In this document: piece after piece, positions 10,375-20,699 of the stretch
Layout of the letters: the number at the start of each line of letters is the position of its first letter
How positions within the stretch are numbered: position 1 is the first letter of the stretch
Assembly (NCBI GenBank): GCA_038363925.1
Contig: JAQQWL010000016.1
Coordinates: forward strand, 744,001-808,000
From: Apiospora phragmitis
Lineage: Eukaryota; Ascomycota; Sordariomycetes; Amphisphaeriales; Apiosporaceae
Reading direction: 5' to 3'
Length of the DNA stretch: 64,000 bases
Notes under the pieces: generated by a model
What the model saw: only the letters and a program-made list of their open reading frames with translations
Databases searched by the model: none
What the model was told of the DNA's origin: nothing
Translations under genes and position numbers: made by a program

Positions 10375-11640
10375 CTAGGCTTGCTTCTCCTCGTCGAATT
10401 CTTTTGCAATCTTGGCCATCTTCGACAACTCGTGGTTATGATTGTCCGCGAAATCCTTATTCGCCTGCTCGTTTTTGCCGGCAACCCAGATGGTGTTCCG
10501 GCAAATGGCCCGCACATAGTTAATAAAGACAAATATCCACGTGGCGATGAGGAGGATAGTCATGATGGCCCCCACCCATTTCACAGCGGTACTTTCGAGG
10601 GTTTGCCCGATGGTAATGGTCGCGATGGTAAAGCCCACATTCGGGAAGACAAAGGCCCACCAAGTCAGGGAGAATTTCAACTCCCTCCAAACCTGCAGGC
10701 AAGCCAACGTGGTTATACACCAAAACCACAGGCTGAGCGACCAGATGAAAATACCCGTGACGGCGGCCAACACCTTCAGGATCTGTACCGTCATCTCGGC
10801 GTCGCCCCAGTATCCCTGGGTTGTTGGGAAGCTTTTCGCCATTCCGATCAACGCTAACGCTGTGAAAGCCGGCGGGCCAACAGCGATGTACATACCCGGT
10901 CGTGACTGGACAGCGGGGAAGCCGAATTCGATCATCCGCCGGCAGTACAACGCGTACATGCATAGCGAAACCAGCATGCCCAGGCCCTGTGCTGTCACGC
11001 CAGCGACGATCATGGGGACCGCATGTTCCGGGGGTTGGTGGGATGCGCCAGCGGATGCGATTGTCCCCGAAAGCATGAAGGGGAAGATGGGAAGGTCCCA
11101 TGCAGGTGTCATGTCTGCCGCCTTGAGTTTAGGGGAGGTGAACAGCATTGTGTACTGGCCGACGGCGATGAGCCAACCCACGGCAAAGTAGATCCAGAAC
11201 AGAACCCGGTAGACCACTACTAGCCACGGGCCACATTCGGGTATACCATATCGTGCAATACCGACTATAATGGATGCCAGACTAAGCTGGGCCGTTCCCA
11301 GGAACAGGCCCTCGGTCGGGGAGGTGATGGACTTTTTGAGGGAACCGGAAAATCGGAGGAACCGGGTGACCATGCACATCGTGATGAAGGAAAATACGAC
11401 GAGGTCGAAGATATAGAAGACCTTTCCTATTGTCTGAAGGCCACGGAAGTTGAAGGGTTGGGTCTGCTGTGCGAGTAATAATGATATACCGCCGGTCGAC
11501 ATCGGGAAGGTGAAGTTGGCCCATGTGAAATGCTCTAACCGGTCCAGGAATCTAACCTTCCTGACCTGTTTCAGCTCCTCGTTCCTGGTATCATCGGAGT
11601 CATTTTGACTGTCGTATTCGTCGTTACGTCGTCGCCACAT
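10375..11640 (-). CDS. C4-dicarboxylate (malic acid) transporter, TDT/SLAC1 family, Mae1-like
   Basis: This is a single exon of 421 residues. After a charged cytosolic N-terminus (~1-35), the protein opens with FTWANFTFPMSTGGISLLLA, the conserved first helix of the tellurite-resistance/dicarboxylate transporter family. About ten membrane segments follow, including YFAVGWLIAVGQYTMLF, LPIFPFMLSGTIASAGASH and a TWWAFVFPNVGFTIATI helix, then a charged C-terminal tail. Relatives are Mae1 (malate/succinate import) and the sulfite pump Ssu1; length and motifs favour Mae1, but sulfite export is not excluded. The likely location is the plasma membrane. The gene is intact and transcribed in the same direction as its neighbours. 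Confidence 0.88.
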   Translation of the reverse strand: MWRRRNDEYDSQNDSDDTRNEELKQVRKVRFLDRLEHFTWANFTFPMSTGGISLLLAQQTQPFNFRGLQTIGKVFYIFDLVVFSFITMCMVTRFLRFSGSLKKSITSPTEGLFLGTAQLSLASIIVGIARYGIPECGPWLVVVYRVLFWIYFAVGWLIAVGQYTMLFTSPKLKAADMTPAWDLPIFPFMLSGTIASAGASHQPPEHAVPMIVAGVTAQGLGMLVSLCMYALYCRRMIEFGFPAVQSRPGMYIAVGPPAFTALALIGMAKSFPTTQGYWGDAEMTVQILKVLAAVTGIFIWSLSLWFWCITTLACLQVWRELKFSLTWWAFVFPNVGFTIATITIGQTLESTAVKWVGAIMTILLIATWIFVFINYVRAICRNTIWVAGKNEQANKDFADNHNHELSKMAKIAKEFDEEKQA

Positions 11641-14206
11641 TTTTAGTGATGACTCGGTAGTTGTTTAACCAGCCCGATATAAGTTGAGTGTAAAAATGTT
11701 GTTGTAGTTGCGCAGTGGGAGTTGCGGGTGGCTGTTGGGTATATCAAGGAACCAAGCATGGCACGATTTCCGGGTGACAATGTACAGACATATCAGGATT
11801 TCATTGGCAGGAGTCGATGATAACATATTCATCTCTCGAGAGACGGTAGACCCGGGTTCGCCCTGATGTTGCAGTGGAGAAAGTTCTCAGAAATGGGCCC
11901 GCAGAAGGACCGCTGCGAAGAGCAGTCATCTTGGATAAAGGTTTTCGCCCCATAATATGGCCGTGACTGTTGAATGTTTCGAATGAGAGTCGTATGTAAA
12001 AGACAGCTAAGTCTGCCGATGATGATAAATGTGAAGGGATTTCCGCCCAAGCAACGTGTTGTCGGGGCAGTGGCTGGGCCTCCTTTTCCATCCAACCCAT
12101 GGCCTTAATCTCGAGTTGGTGCGACGGGAACAGCCAATCAAAAAGACATGAGCTCAAATTACGCTGCGACTCTCGGACACCGGTGTCGTGCAGGTGTTTG
12201 CCCGACAGTCCAGCGCACACCCAGAATCTACTCTCACCTTCGAAAGTCGAGATCATGACTGGCAGACTGGATGACCAAGCTCGGGACTGCCCACAATTGC
12301 CCGCCGCTAGAAAATGCGGTGGAGGCCGATGCAGGCCGGGGCCCAGCGCTGGGCTCACTGACGTCTTTCAGGATCCCGCACCAAGGCACCAGATCGATTA
12401 GTATCCGTTTCTCGACCCGAACACCCTGGCACTCGGAGCAAAACTCTGTGAACTGACGTACCTGATTGTAACTGATACTGGCTGGTGCGGACTCTGACGA
12501 CATCGAGTGCGCACTGTTCAATTGCGCCGTCGGGTAGTGACAAGAAACGAGACTCGCGAGAGCGTCAGCCAGGTTAGCATGTAAAAACAACTGCAGATTC
12601 ACGGCATTGTTTGCCGGTCTGGCTCCTGTTCAATTACGCGAGAGTCTAGAACCCAACACGAAGGAGATGTTGGCATGTTCAGGGCCCGCCTTTTCTATTT
12701 CGGGACCTTCCTACTGCTTTAGCTGGTACAACATTGCAATCGAAGCATCTCGTACACGCGTGGCGCATGGGTACGGAGTAGAGGCGGGATCTCCGAGCCG
12801 TCGCAAGTCCGCCGGGCGAAGACTTCTGGCGATTGGGCCGAAACGCGCAGACTCGCTTTGGGTTTGGGCGCTTGTCTGGAATTGCTTTGGTCTCTCGTAT
12901 GTTGAATGCGAAAGCCCCGCCAAGAATCAATCCACGGTCACGGTGTGACTTTGGCCCGTGCATCTTCCATCACACCACGCTCTTGCTGCTTCCAGAATCC
13001 AATGTCGAGACTTGACCGTGATAGCGACCGCCGACAACGTACGACCAGCTCAGGGGGGATGCTTCCATTGCATTCCGCATCTTAAAGCTTATCATGCAGG
13101 GGCGCAAGCGGTACACCGAAGCGAGAAAAATGTAGGGTTCGTCACAATATCCTAGGATACGACTTAGTCGGGCCAAGGCCAGCCAGAGCGGCTGCTTCGT
13201 ATGTGTTCATGCGCCGTCGTTACTGCTGGAAAGAATAGCTGCTGGCAGGTCTGGACAGTGTCACAAGTGACTCGCCCAAGCTGAAAAGCTGACTACTTAC
13301 GTATGTATGCACCATCCTCGGCACGTGAGACGTACGATTAAGTTACCGTGCCTGGTGTGACTGGGACGACAGATGGGTCTAGAGTCTTCGATAGATTCTG
13401 TGGATTCACGACGAGAGTCAACGCCCAATATATTGAAGAGATAAGGGAGAATAGAGTTGAGTGGCGATCGTGATGGAACAGACGATTTCTGTTTCCGCTC
13501 ACCGTCGCGTAACACCTCTCAGCCCTACCCGTTGCACTGTCCGTGGGGGTCCCTGCTTTAGCGCTGGGGGGCACCGGAGAGGAAGTCTATTTGGCAATGC
13601 CAGAAGCTGATTGGCTCCTTTCCGACCAGCTGGGCACCTTCCGATAGGTCGACTCAAATTAACATTTCTGCTCCTACATACACGCATGCCAAGGCTTGGA
13701 CAGATGCATGCCTTTCTACTAGACGTACTTTTATACTTCTTTTCTTAAAGAAGGGAAATGATGTTCCCATCGAAAAGACACGCACAAACTGATATAACCT
13801 ACAGCCGCCTAGGCCTTCCAACGAGCCACAATGGAAGATCCCTGCTCGGTCTTCACTCCGTTCTTTAGCCAGCGCCTCCCCGGCAGACACCAAGCTAGGG
13901 TGATCGTACCGATCGTGCTTCTTCTATCCACCACCAGGAAGCGCACTGACGCCTACCCTGTCCAGTGGTTCCTATCCCCGGGCTGCTCCATTGCTACGTT
14001 GCTTAAGTAACGAAGCCGCTATAGCGGCTCTTGACGGCTCCCTCTCTCTCTGAGATGAGCATGTCGCCTCTAATGGGACTTGGAAAGGTAGCAGAGCAGA
14101 TACACATAAATGGTATATATAACTGGCAACTATTAGTTACCAGCCAGCCTCTATTTATGCCACCCGCCACATCTACTCGTTTGCTCATCTCACTGCTCGA
14201 GACAGT
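11641..14206. other. Intergenic region, no supported gene
   Basis: Upstream flank of the transporter gene and downstream flank of the galactanase gene. Several frames of 60-185 codons are open on both strands (for example 11801-12358 and 12607-12948), but none has a recognisable domain, a consistent intron pattern or a signal peptide. Confidence 0.5.
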
Positions 14207-16312
14207 TCAAGGCTCAGAGGGATACACGATGATGCGATCAAGGTCGGCGCCTCTGTAGTCCACGCCGTTGCTCAGCCCGCCCACTGTGATAGTGTTGCTC
14301 GACCCCTCCTCGAGCGTCAAGAGTAGTGGCGTCGACAGGATGATGCCCTTGTGCGTATCGCGCTGGAACAGCGTCTGCATGTTCGCTTCGTCGCCGTTCA
14401 CCACCACGCTGCTGATCCGACGGAGCTGCCAGGCTCCCTTGATGCGGTCGGGCGAGCCGCCAGCTAAGATTAAGCAACAATTTCTCTCGTCAGCTTCGGA
14501 TCAGAGTAGCATTTTGGTATGGTATACGAAGAAGAAGGGTAGGTAGGATGCTTACGTTGGTCGCCGAAGCCCATGTCATCGGTGTCTGAAAGAGAATGAG
14601 AGAATGTTAGTCAGCATCATGACGGTAACAGGGGCTGCTGTTCACTGACTCTGGTAGTAGAACGATACCCATTGCGGTTTGCCTGTGCCCTTGATGCCGT
14701 CGAAGGTGACGGTGCTGTCGTTTCCGTAGATACCCGTTAGAATGACGCCGTCGCTCGCAAAGTTCTGTACACCAGCAAGTCAGTGACAAAAGATGGAACC
14801 CCCCCCCCCTGCCCTATAGAGGGGATACCACTAACAGCCTCTTGCTTGAACGCGTTTCCCTTTGTGGTGGCGTCTTTCCCAAAGTAAGTCTCTCCTTGTA
14901 TGGGCTTCCAATCTCCGGTCTTACTGTTTCAAGTCAGCTAATCCGTTCACATAAGGACAGGCCCCATCCAGTGGTGGCTGCTGTAATAATCGCTCTCGGC
15001 TTACACATCCAGATCGTAGACATCGTGCCTTTCGATCTGCAGATCCTTCTTCTTGTCGTCGATTCTCATCGGCAGCCAGATGTATCTACTTTCCCACAAC
15101 GAATTGGAGTCCCACTGAAAACAACAGTATTAGTCGGCGTACGTTGCAAATAGCCTGTTGGTGATGTCGAGGCAATTCCCTACTTGATCGCCCAGATAAA
15201 GATGGGTTATTTTCTCCGTGCCTCTGATAGTCAGTGTGTACCCAGATTGCGAGTTGAATCCCCTGGTATTAAGGGGCGCCACGATCCATGGTTGCGACCA
15301 GGGGCCGGCCAGCGAATCGGCACGGAAAGCCACGACATCTGCACAGGCACTCACGTTATTAGCCCCATTGATCCTTGTAACCGCTCGATGCGTGTCTCTT
15401 TACGGGTCCGAGAATCGGCACTGATGAGAGTTGGTCCAGGGAAACTCACTATTGGGCCGGTACCCAGTCTTATGGCTCATGAGGGCGTAGTAACTGCTCT
15501 CCGTCTGCACGATGCAGGGCGCCTCCAGGTCATACTTGTCGAAGCGGTGCACCACCGCCTCGAGCGCATTGACGCCCTCGTCGTACGCAGCAACGTAGAC
15601 GTCGCGGGCCTCGCGGCGGTCGCCGTTGGAGTACAGCGCGTAGGAACGCCCGTCCTTGTAGTCGGTGAACAGGCCGAAGTCCTGGGACCAGTTGTCCAGC
15701 GGCGATGTCGCGTTCGCGAAGGTGTAAGGCCCGCCCACGGTTGGGCTTGTGGCTAGTCCTTGAAGTAGGAGGCCGTACGAGGAGTTGTCGGCGTGCCACC
15801 ACATCTGTATAAGGGTTTAGTCCAGATAGGGGGTTTCCGGGCTCAATAGTGATGGGTCATCTAAGAGAAATAGGCAGTAGTAGAGCCTGTAGCGTACATG
15901 GTATTGGCTAGTTGCTTCGCTGTATACGACCTTCGGTCTTTGGATGATCATTTCAGGAGAGATGAAGGGATGGCCTTCTATCGGTTCTAAATCGTGATGT
16001 TCTGTTAGTCCTTCACCGTGAGACTCGTCCGAACGAGGACCATTCACCCAGTGCCAACCCATGATACGACCAAGTCGCCAGATCCTCCGAGCTGTACACA
16101 CTCACACCACCACCCTCGGTCTGGCCCTCGATCTTGTATTCGCCAAACCACCAGAACTTGCCCGTCGCATCGTCGAAATTAACGCTCCCAGCGTGGGCGC
16201 TGATCAAATTCCCGTCCGTGTCATGCCACCTGGCGCCGGGTACAATATACTTGGCCGTGGTTAGCTCAGCCCAGCAACAGGCGACAATGAGCCGGAGAAA
16301 ACTGAGCCGCAT
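14207..16312 (-). CDS. Secreted GH43 (subfamily 24-like) exo-beta-1,3-galactanase with CBM35-like domain
   Basis: Nine exons splice cleanly: 16312-16048, 15986-15898, 15804-15450, 15338-15184, 15114-15005, 14923-14836, 14764-14650, 14585-14556, 14463-14207. All introns are GT...AG, 61-111 nt, and the phases match, giving 487 residues. Residues 1-20 are a signal peptide. The catalytic five-bladed domain (~22-325) includes ARWHDTDGNLISAHAG, FWWFGEYK, QRPKVVYSE, DLEAPCIVQ (Glu212), GYRPNNVVAFRADS and FNSQSGYTL (Gln267). As I recall, the Phanerochaete enzyme Pc1,3Gal43A uses Glu208 and Gln263; the spacing of 55 is the same here. Residues ~330-487 resemble a CBM35 (NTITVGGLSNGVDYRGADLDRIIVYP at the end). 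The likely role is trimming beta-1,3-galactan of plant arabinogalactan proteins outside the cell. Confidence 0.9.
14799..14809 (+). repeat. C11 homopolymer inside an intron of the galactanase gene
   Basis: Eleven consecutive C bases lie in intron 6 (14765-14835). The run is in non-coding sequence and does not disturb the reading frame. Confidence 0.8.
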
Positions 16313-16484
16313 TGTATGGGTATCTATTATTCTGATGCCTCCCCACGATGTCACGCCAAGGTGATGTGGTCTTCGTAATTAGGTGGTGTCGCAAAACAAT
16401 CCAGGGAGCCCGAAACGTTTCGTTTAAGCAGCCTAAGTACTCACCTGTCCAAGATGGCTATTGGAGATATAGGCAGACCTCGCC

Positions 16485-16491
16485 ATTTATA
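16485..16491 (-). promoter_or_regulatory. TATA-like element of the galactanase gene
   Basis: TATAAAT on the minus strand, about 175 nt before the galactanase start codon. This is a plausible core-promoter position; nothing else confirms it. Confidence 0.35.
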
Positions 16492-16920
16492 AGCGAACGT
16501 CGGTGAGGCGCTGTGAACATGGCGCCAAGAGTACTACAAGCGCTGCGGCCTACCATTTACCGGGTCTTCGTGACAATACCCTCCGTGGCTGGCCGCAACA
16601 ATTTCTCCGCATCGCATCCTCACATCCTGGTTAAGATGCTCGTGATGTGGGGTTAGACTCGCTTGATGAATTGGCCTACGTCAGGTACCGCGCCAGGGCG
16701 ACTACTTCGAGGTAATCATACCTGCGACCCAATAGCCAAGAGGACTCGCGGTCCGTCGCGGTCCGATTCGAACTGGGGGCAGGTATTCGCAATCAGGGGA
16801 TTGTCAAATAGTCGCAACATATCGTGTGGTTTGCCATCTCAAAAATTATATTCTTCTCCACTGTACACTCTTGAGCTGAAGCACACCAAGGACGCCTGAC
16901 CAATGCGTTGTTTGCCAGCC
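16492..16920. other. Intergenic region between galactanase and Cft2 genes
   Basis: Holds the upstream region of the galactanase gene and the 3' flank of Cft2. A B-box-like AGTTCGAATCGG on the minus strand near 16765-16776 drew attention but does not fold into a tRNA. No gene is supported. Confidence 0.5.
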
Positions 16921-19753
16921 CTAATGCCCAACTACTGCTAACTTTTCGTACACCATCTGCCGCACCTTTTGCACCGTATCCGTTTCCCAGCCGGCAGCTT
17001 CCACGCTGATGCGCCCAGCCGTAGCAGCTTTCCTCACGATGACGGCGTTCTGAACCAGCAGCGTTCCCTCGCCCATAAACTCTGTTGATAAGCCGCTGTC
17101 GCGCAGGTCTTTCCTCAGGTTGGCCAGCCGAAGATCGCCGACGTGGAACGGAGTAACCGAATGGCTTGCTGTCAAACCTGCGACTGCCGCTGGGACGTCA
17201 AGCATGGGGCTATCGTCTGCAACCGTCAGGCGACCGACGAGGGTGGCGATCTTGATTCCACCCACGTCCTGCCATCGTAGACTCTTGACCAGTGCAGGCG
17301 CCAGGTTGACCGTGTACGCGTTTGTATCCGCTGAAGCATCAACAGAAGTTCCGATGTCTGGCTTGAAGATATCGATCGGATTCTGTGTGACGAGCTGAGG
17401 GAGATCAGCGGCTAGTTCGTCCGTTTCCTCGGGGCCACCGCCAGTAAGAATCAATTTGCGCGGTTGAATGAGTGGTATAAGCATATGCAGACTTCGCTTG
17501 TCATGAATACCACTAAAGTCAATGAATGCAATATTGAAGTTGACCGTGAATTTCTCCGTGGTAACAGCAAGCTTGTAGGGTCCCGTGTATGTGTCTTCTT
17601 CCTCATCCGGGACATCGTCCAGCTCGCCAACCAAGGGGCCATCGACGACAACATTGTCGAACTCATCCGACACATTGCGCTCCAACTTCGGTCGCTTGTC
17701 GAACTTGGGGCCCTGACCCTTGCTAAGGGCCGCGTCGGCCCACTTGCGCTTCTGACCCAGGTTGGCTTCCGCGTCATTCTTTCCAGCAGGCTCCCCGTCG
17801 CGGGTGTCCTCCTCTCGCTCCTCCGCCTTGACAAAATCTTCCAGGCGGATGAATTCGCCATAGTCGTCAGCACGCCTCCGCTGGACTGGATGAGGGAACA
17901 TGGCGTCTCTGCCTGTCTTGCCTCTTACGTCATAATCGTAGACGCCCTTCTTTTTCAAGAGTATGTTGGCGCCAAGATCTTCGTCCGCCAATGCGGCTTT
18001 CTTTCTCGTGGCCCTTCCAAGGGTGGTCGCAACATTCAGAGCTTTACCTTGTTGATGTGTTTCTGAGCCTTCCGATTCGGTAGATGACTCGGATGATACA
18101 TCATCGACATCAAGTGACGACTCCAGTGCAGCACCCGTGCCAGTTTGCACCGTATCCTGCAGCTGACGTTGCTGGGCAAGCCAGAATCTATAGATGGCTA
18201 GATCATCGCCCTCGAGTGGTTGTCGAAGCGCGTTCCTGGTTTCGGCCTCTCTCCCTTCGCCGCGTACTTGGATCAAAGTACCATCGGCACCAACGCCTGT
18301 TCTGCTGACATCCGCGCCTTGCTGTCCTTCTCAAGGACAGCATCTCTCCACCACCTGTAGAACGTACTGGCGAGAGCTGCATTGCCAGCAGCTGGTTGAG
18401 CGGGAAGTCCGGTCAGAATAAGGAGGTTCTTCGGGTCTGCCACAAGCGCTCGGAATGCGTCCCTGAGAAAACCCCCACTCAAGGCTAGAATCACTGGCTA
18501 AAATGACCTTGCCAACAGAGTCCTCCCCATTTGCCTTGGGTGCAAGAAGTTTGTCCACTTGGCCTTTTCTGTCGAGCAGCTTCAAGTACTTGAAGTCGAA
18601 GGGGCCGCCTTGCTTGCCTGGATTGCCACCATCTCCTGTTCCGTTCGTCTTCTTAGAGCCATCTGCCACGTCCTCGAATTCTTGAACGATTCGTTCGTCC
18701 ATCCACTCAAGCATGCTCCTCGCATATTTCATAGTACTGTGAATACTGCGTCCGGCAAGGTAAAGACCAGCCGATTGAAGCTTCCCGCCTGCAACAGCAT
18801 TTTTCCTCCAGGCATGCTCCATGAGATAGGCAAGCTCTAGTACACGTGCGCTTGAATCTACGGGAATCAGGACCACCCCACCATTGGCGACACATGATTG
18901 TATTGTCTCGAGGAGTGGCTCATCCCTCTTCGATCTCGGTAGGGCAGGTTTTGTTGCGCCCTTGCTACTGCACACGAGGGCTGTTGGCTTGCGTAGTTGT
19001 TCGATCACCTCGGCGCCACCACCGCCTGCACCACCCAGCCAAGCTGCGCCAGCGTAGACATTTTCACGCCCCTGGTTCCAGTCTACAGCGTATACTATGG
19101 ATTCTAAGCCATGCTGGATGTGCCATATGGTCCCGCCTAACGTGCTGCCGGAGTTGTGGGCTGTAACGGTGAGACCATTTAAGGGGGGCGAGAATGGCGA
19201 AGCGAGTGGCTGATGAGGCTGCGAGTACTTCAAGGCATGGATGAGGGAGAAGTATGTAGCTATCTCATCGTGTGTTGGAGGCTGGAGAAGAATATTCGAT
19301 TCGGAAGAGGAAAGCTGGGAATTGTACGAATACGAGAGTTCATCCAATGAATCTTTCGATATGGTTGTCGCAGCCAAGGGCGTAGACGCGTAGAGCTCTT
19401 GCAGGAGTGTGCGCCCTAATGATATCACGGGAGTCGTCGCATAGACCGGGATACGAGTGAATTGAGGGATATGCTTGCAGCAATGCGCATATGCGCCGAG
19501 GTGGGATATCGTCGCATGCGTAAGAAGAACGAGTGACAGTGTTGGAACTTGTCTGAGGCATCACAGTCAGTATGGATATACGGAAAAGGGCAGACGTCCA
19601 AACCTACTTCTCAAGTTCCTTCAGATTGTGAAGGTCGAAAGTCTCGTCCCAACCAACGTCAATAAGTACTTTGACACCACCGTCAAGCTCTAGAATGGAC
19701 TGGACGGCCGCTGACTCCGATCGCGCCCCCTGAAGTGAAGTGAAGTTGAACAT
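16921..19753 (-). CDS. CFT2: Cleavage and polyadenylation factor subunit 2 (CPSF100/Cft2), with two frame breaks
   Basis: Exon 1 is 19753-19608 (MFNFTSLQGARSESAAVQS) and exon 2 starts at 19552; the 55-nt intron has an ACTGAC branch site. The product is about 925 residues. The N-terminal metallo-beta-lactamase fold has LEWGF-containing and beta-CASP parts; the metal motif is degenerate (LLTHATISHLGAY), as expected for the non-catalytic CPSF100 partner of the nuclease CPSF73. DPKNLLILTGLP matches the DPKN-ILT strand of human CPSF2, and the C-terminal domain ends QMVYEKLAVVGH. Low-complexity acidic stretches fill the middle. The frame breaks twice: one extra base in the C5 run at 18472-18476 (between LEWGF and RDAFRALVADPKN), and one missing base at about 18289-18330 (between RMSAEQ and GADGTLIQVRG). 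The two breaks compensate, so both ends share a frame. The protein acts in pre-mRNA 3'-end cleavage in the nucleus. Confidence 0.88.
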
Positions 19754-20699
19754 TTTGGGCGAGGTTTAGTGTCTGGATTCCGGTAGCCACTTCGAGGTCG
19801 AGCTAGATTTCGTTTGTTCGTTCCGAGACGGGATCGCGGCGATGGAACGGGTGGGATGCGACAGTGGCACAAGCCACTGGCATCAAATCAAGAACAGCAT
19901 AGACAGATGGGCAGTAATAATGGTAGTCGAGTCAATTCTGGTTATCTGGCTTTGTGCTAGCGATCTCTCACGAATGTTGAAGGGGTGGTTTGCGACTACC
20001 AAGACCTTCCTCCCAAGAACACTTTTTGCTGCCAATGATGATGAACAGGAATGAAAGCTAAAGCTACCTGCGCGGTCGCGCCTATTGCTGCCAGGCTAGC
20101 TGGTTGTTGTACAGCTTTCCCTGCCTGTTTTTAGCGCAGTCCGTCCCCTGGAAAACGACCCTTGTCGGCCTGTTTTGGTGCAGGAGGCACTAATAAGGCC
20201 TTAGCTAAAAGGATGTAGCTGGGGCACTGCAGGTGATAGGTCGGCAGAGGGATGCAAGTGGGGCACCGCCAGATACCGCCGGAAGGGAAAAAGGCTATCG
20301 GAGAAAGGATGTGCGCCTATTGGAGATGTGTCCCTGGGAGGTCGTATTCAGCTCATGTACAATAAGTCTGGTACGGAGGCTGCTAGTCGCCAGAGTGGCC
20401 AGTTAGGATTTGCCCAATCGGCGATGGACATAAGACAAAAAGACAGAATATCTAAATATCTACACCTACATAATCCCAACCTCAACTGTGCACTGCAACC
20501 AAGCCAACCCTTTTCTTTACAGTGAATATTCCATGCTTGCTGCGACTTGCTGGCCATGGGCAGCTTGGTGTATTTATGATTTGGCATTTCGCAGAAAGGC
20601 GTCGAATTGATTGATCTCCTCTTCCGAAACGCCCACTACAGACCGGGATAAGCCTATAGCGATCGCACCGTCTCTTTCGCATCCCATCCTACGCACACC
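19754..20699. promoter_or_regulatory. Divergent promoter region of Cft2 and Sec24
   Basis: This 946-bp stretch separates two divergent housekeeping genes and must hold both promoters. I see no clear TATA box, and no open frame in it has a recognisable domain. The last 60 bp before Sec24 are CT/CA rich, as is common for fungal leaders. Confidence 0.5.

Noticed and set aside
4275..16312. Possible metabolic cluster of glucanase, MFS, dicarboxylate transporter and galactanase
   Set aside because: No backbone enzyme, no pathway regulator, and wide spacing; co-orientation alone is weak evidence.
16690..16790. B-box-like AGTTCGAATCGG suggesting a tRNA
   Set aside because: No T-stem pairing, A-box or acceptor stem could be formed around it.
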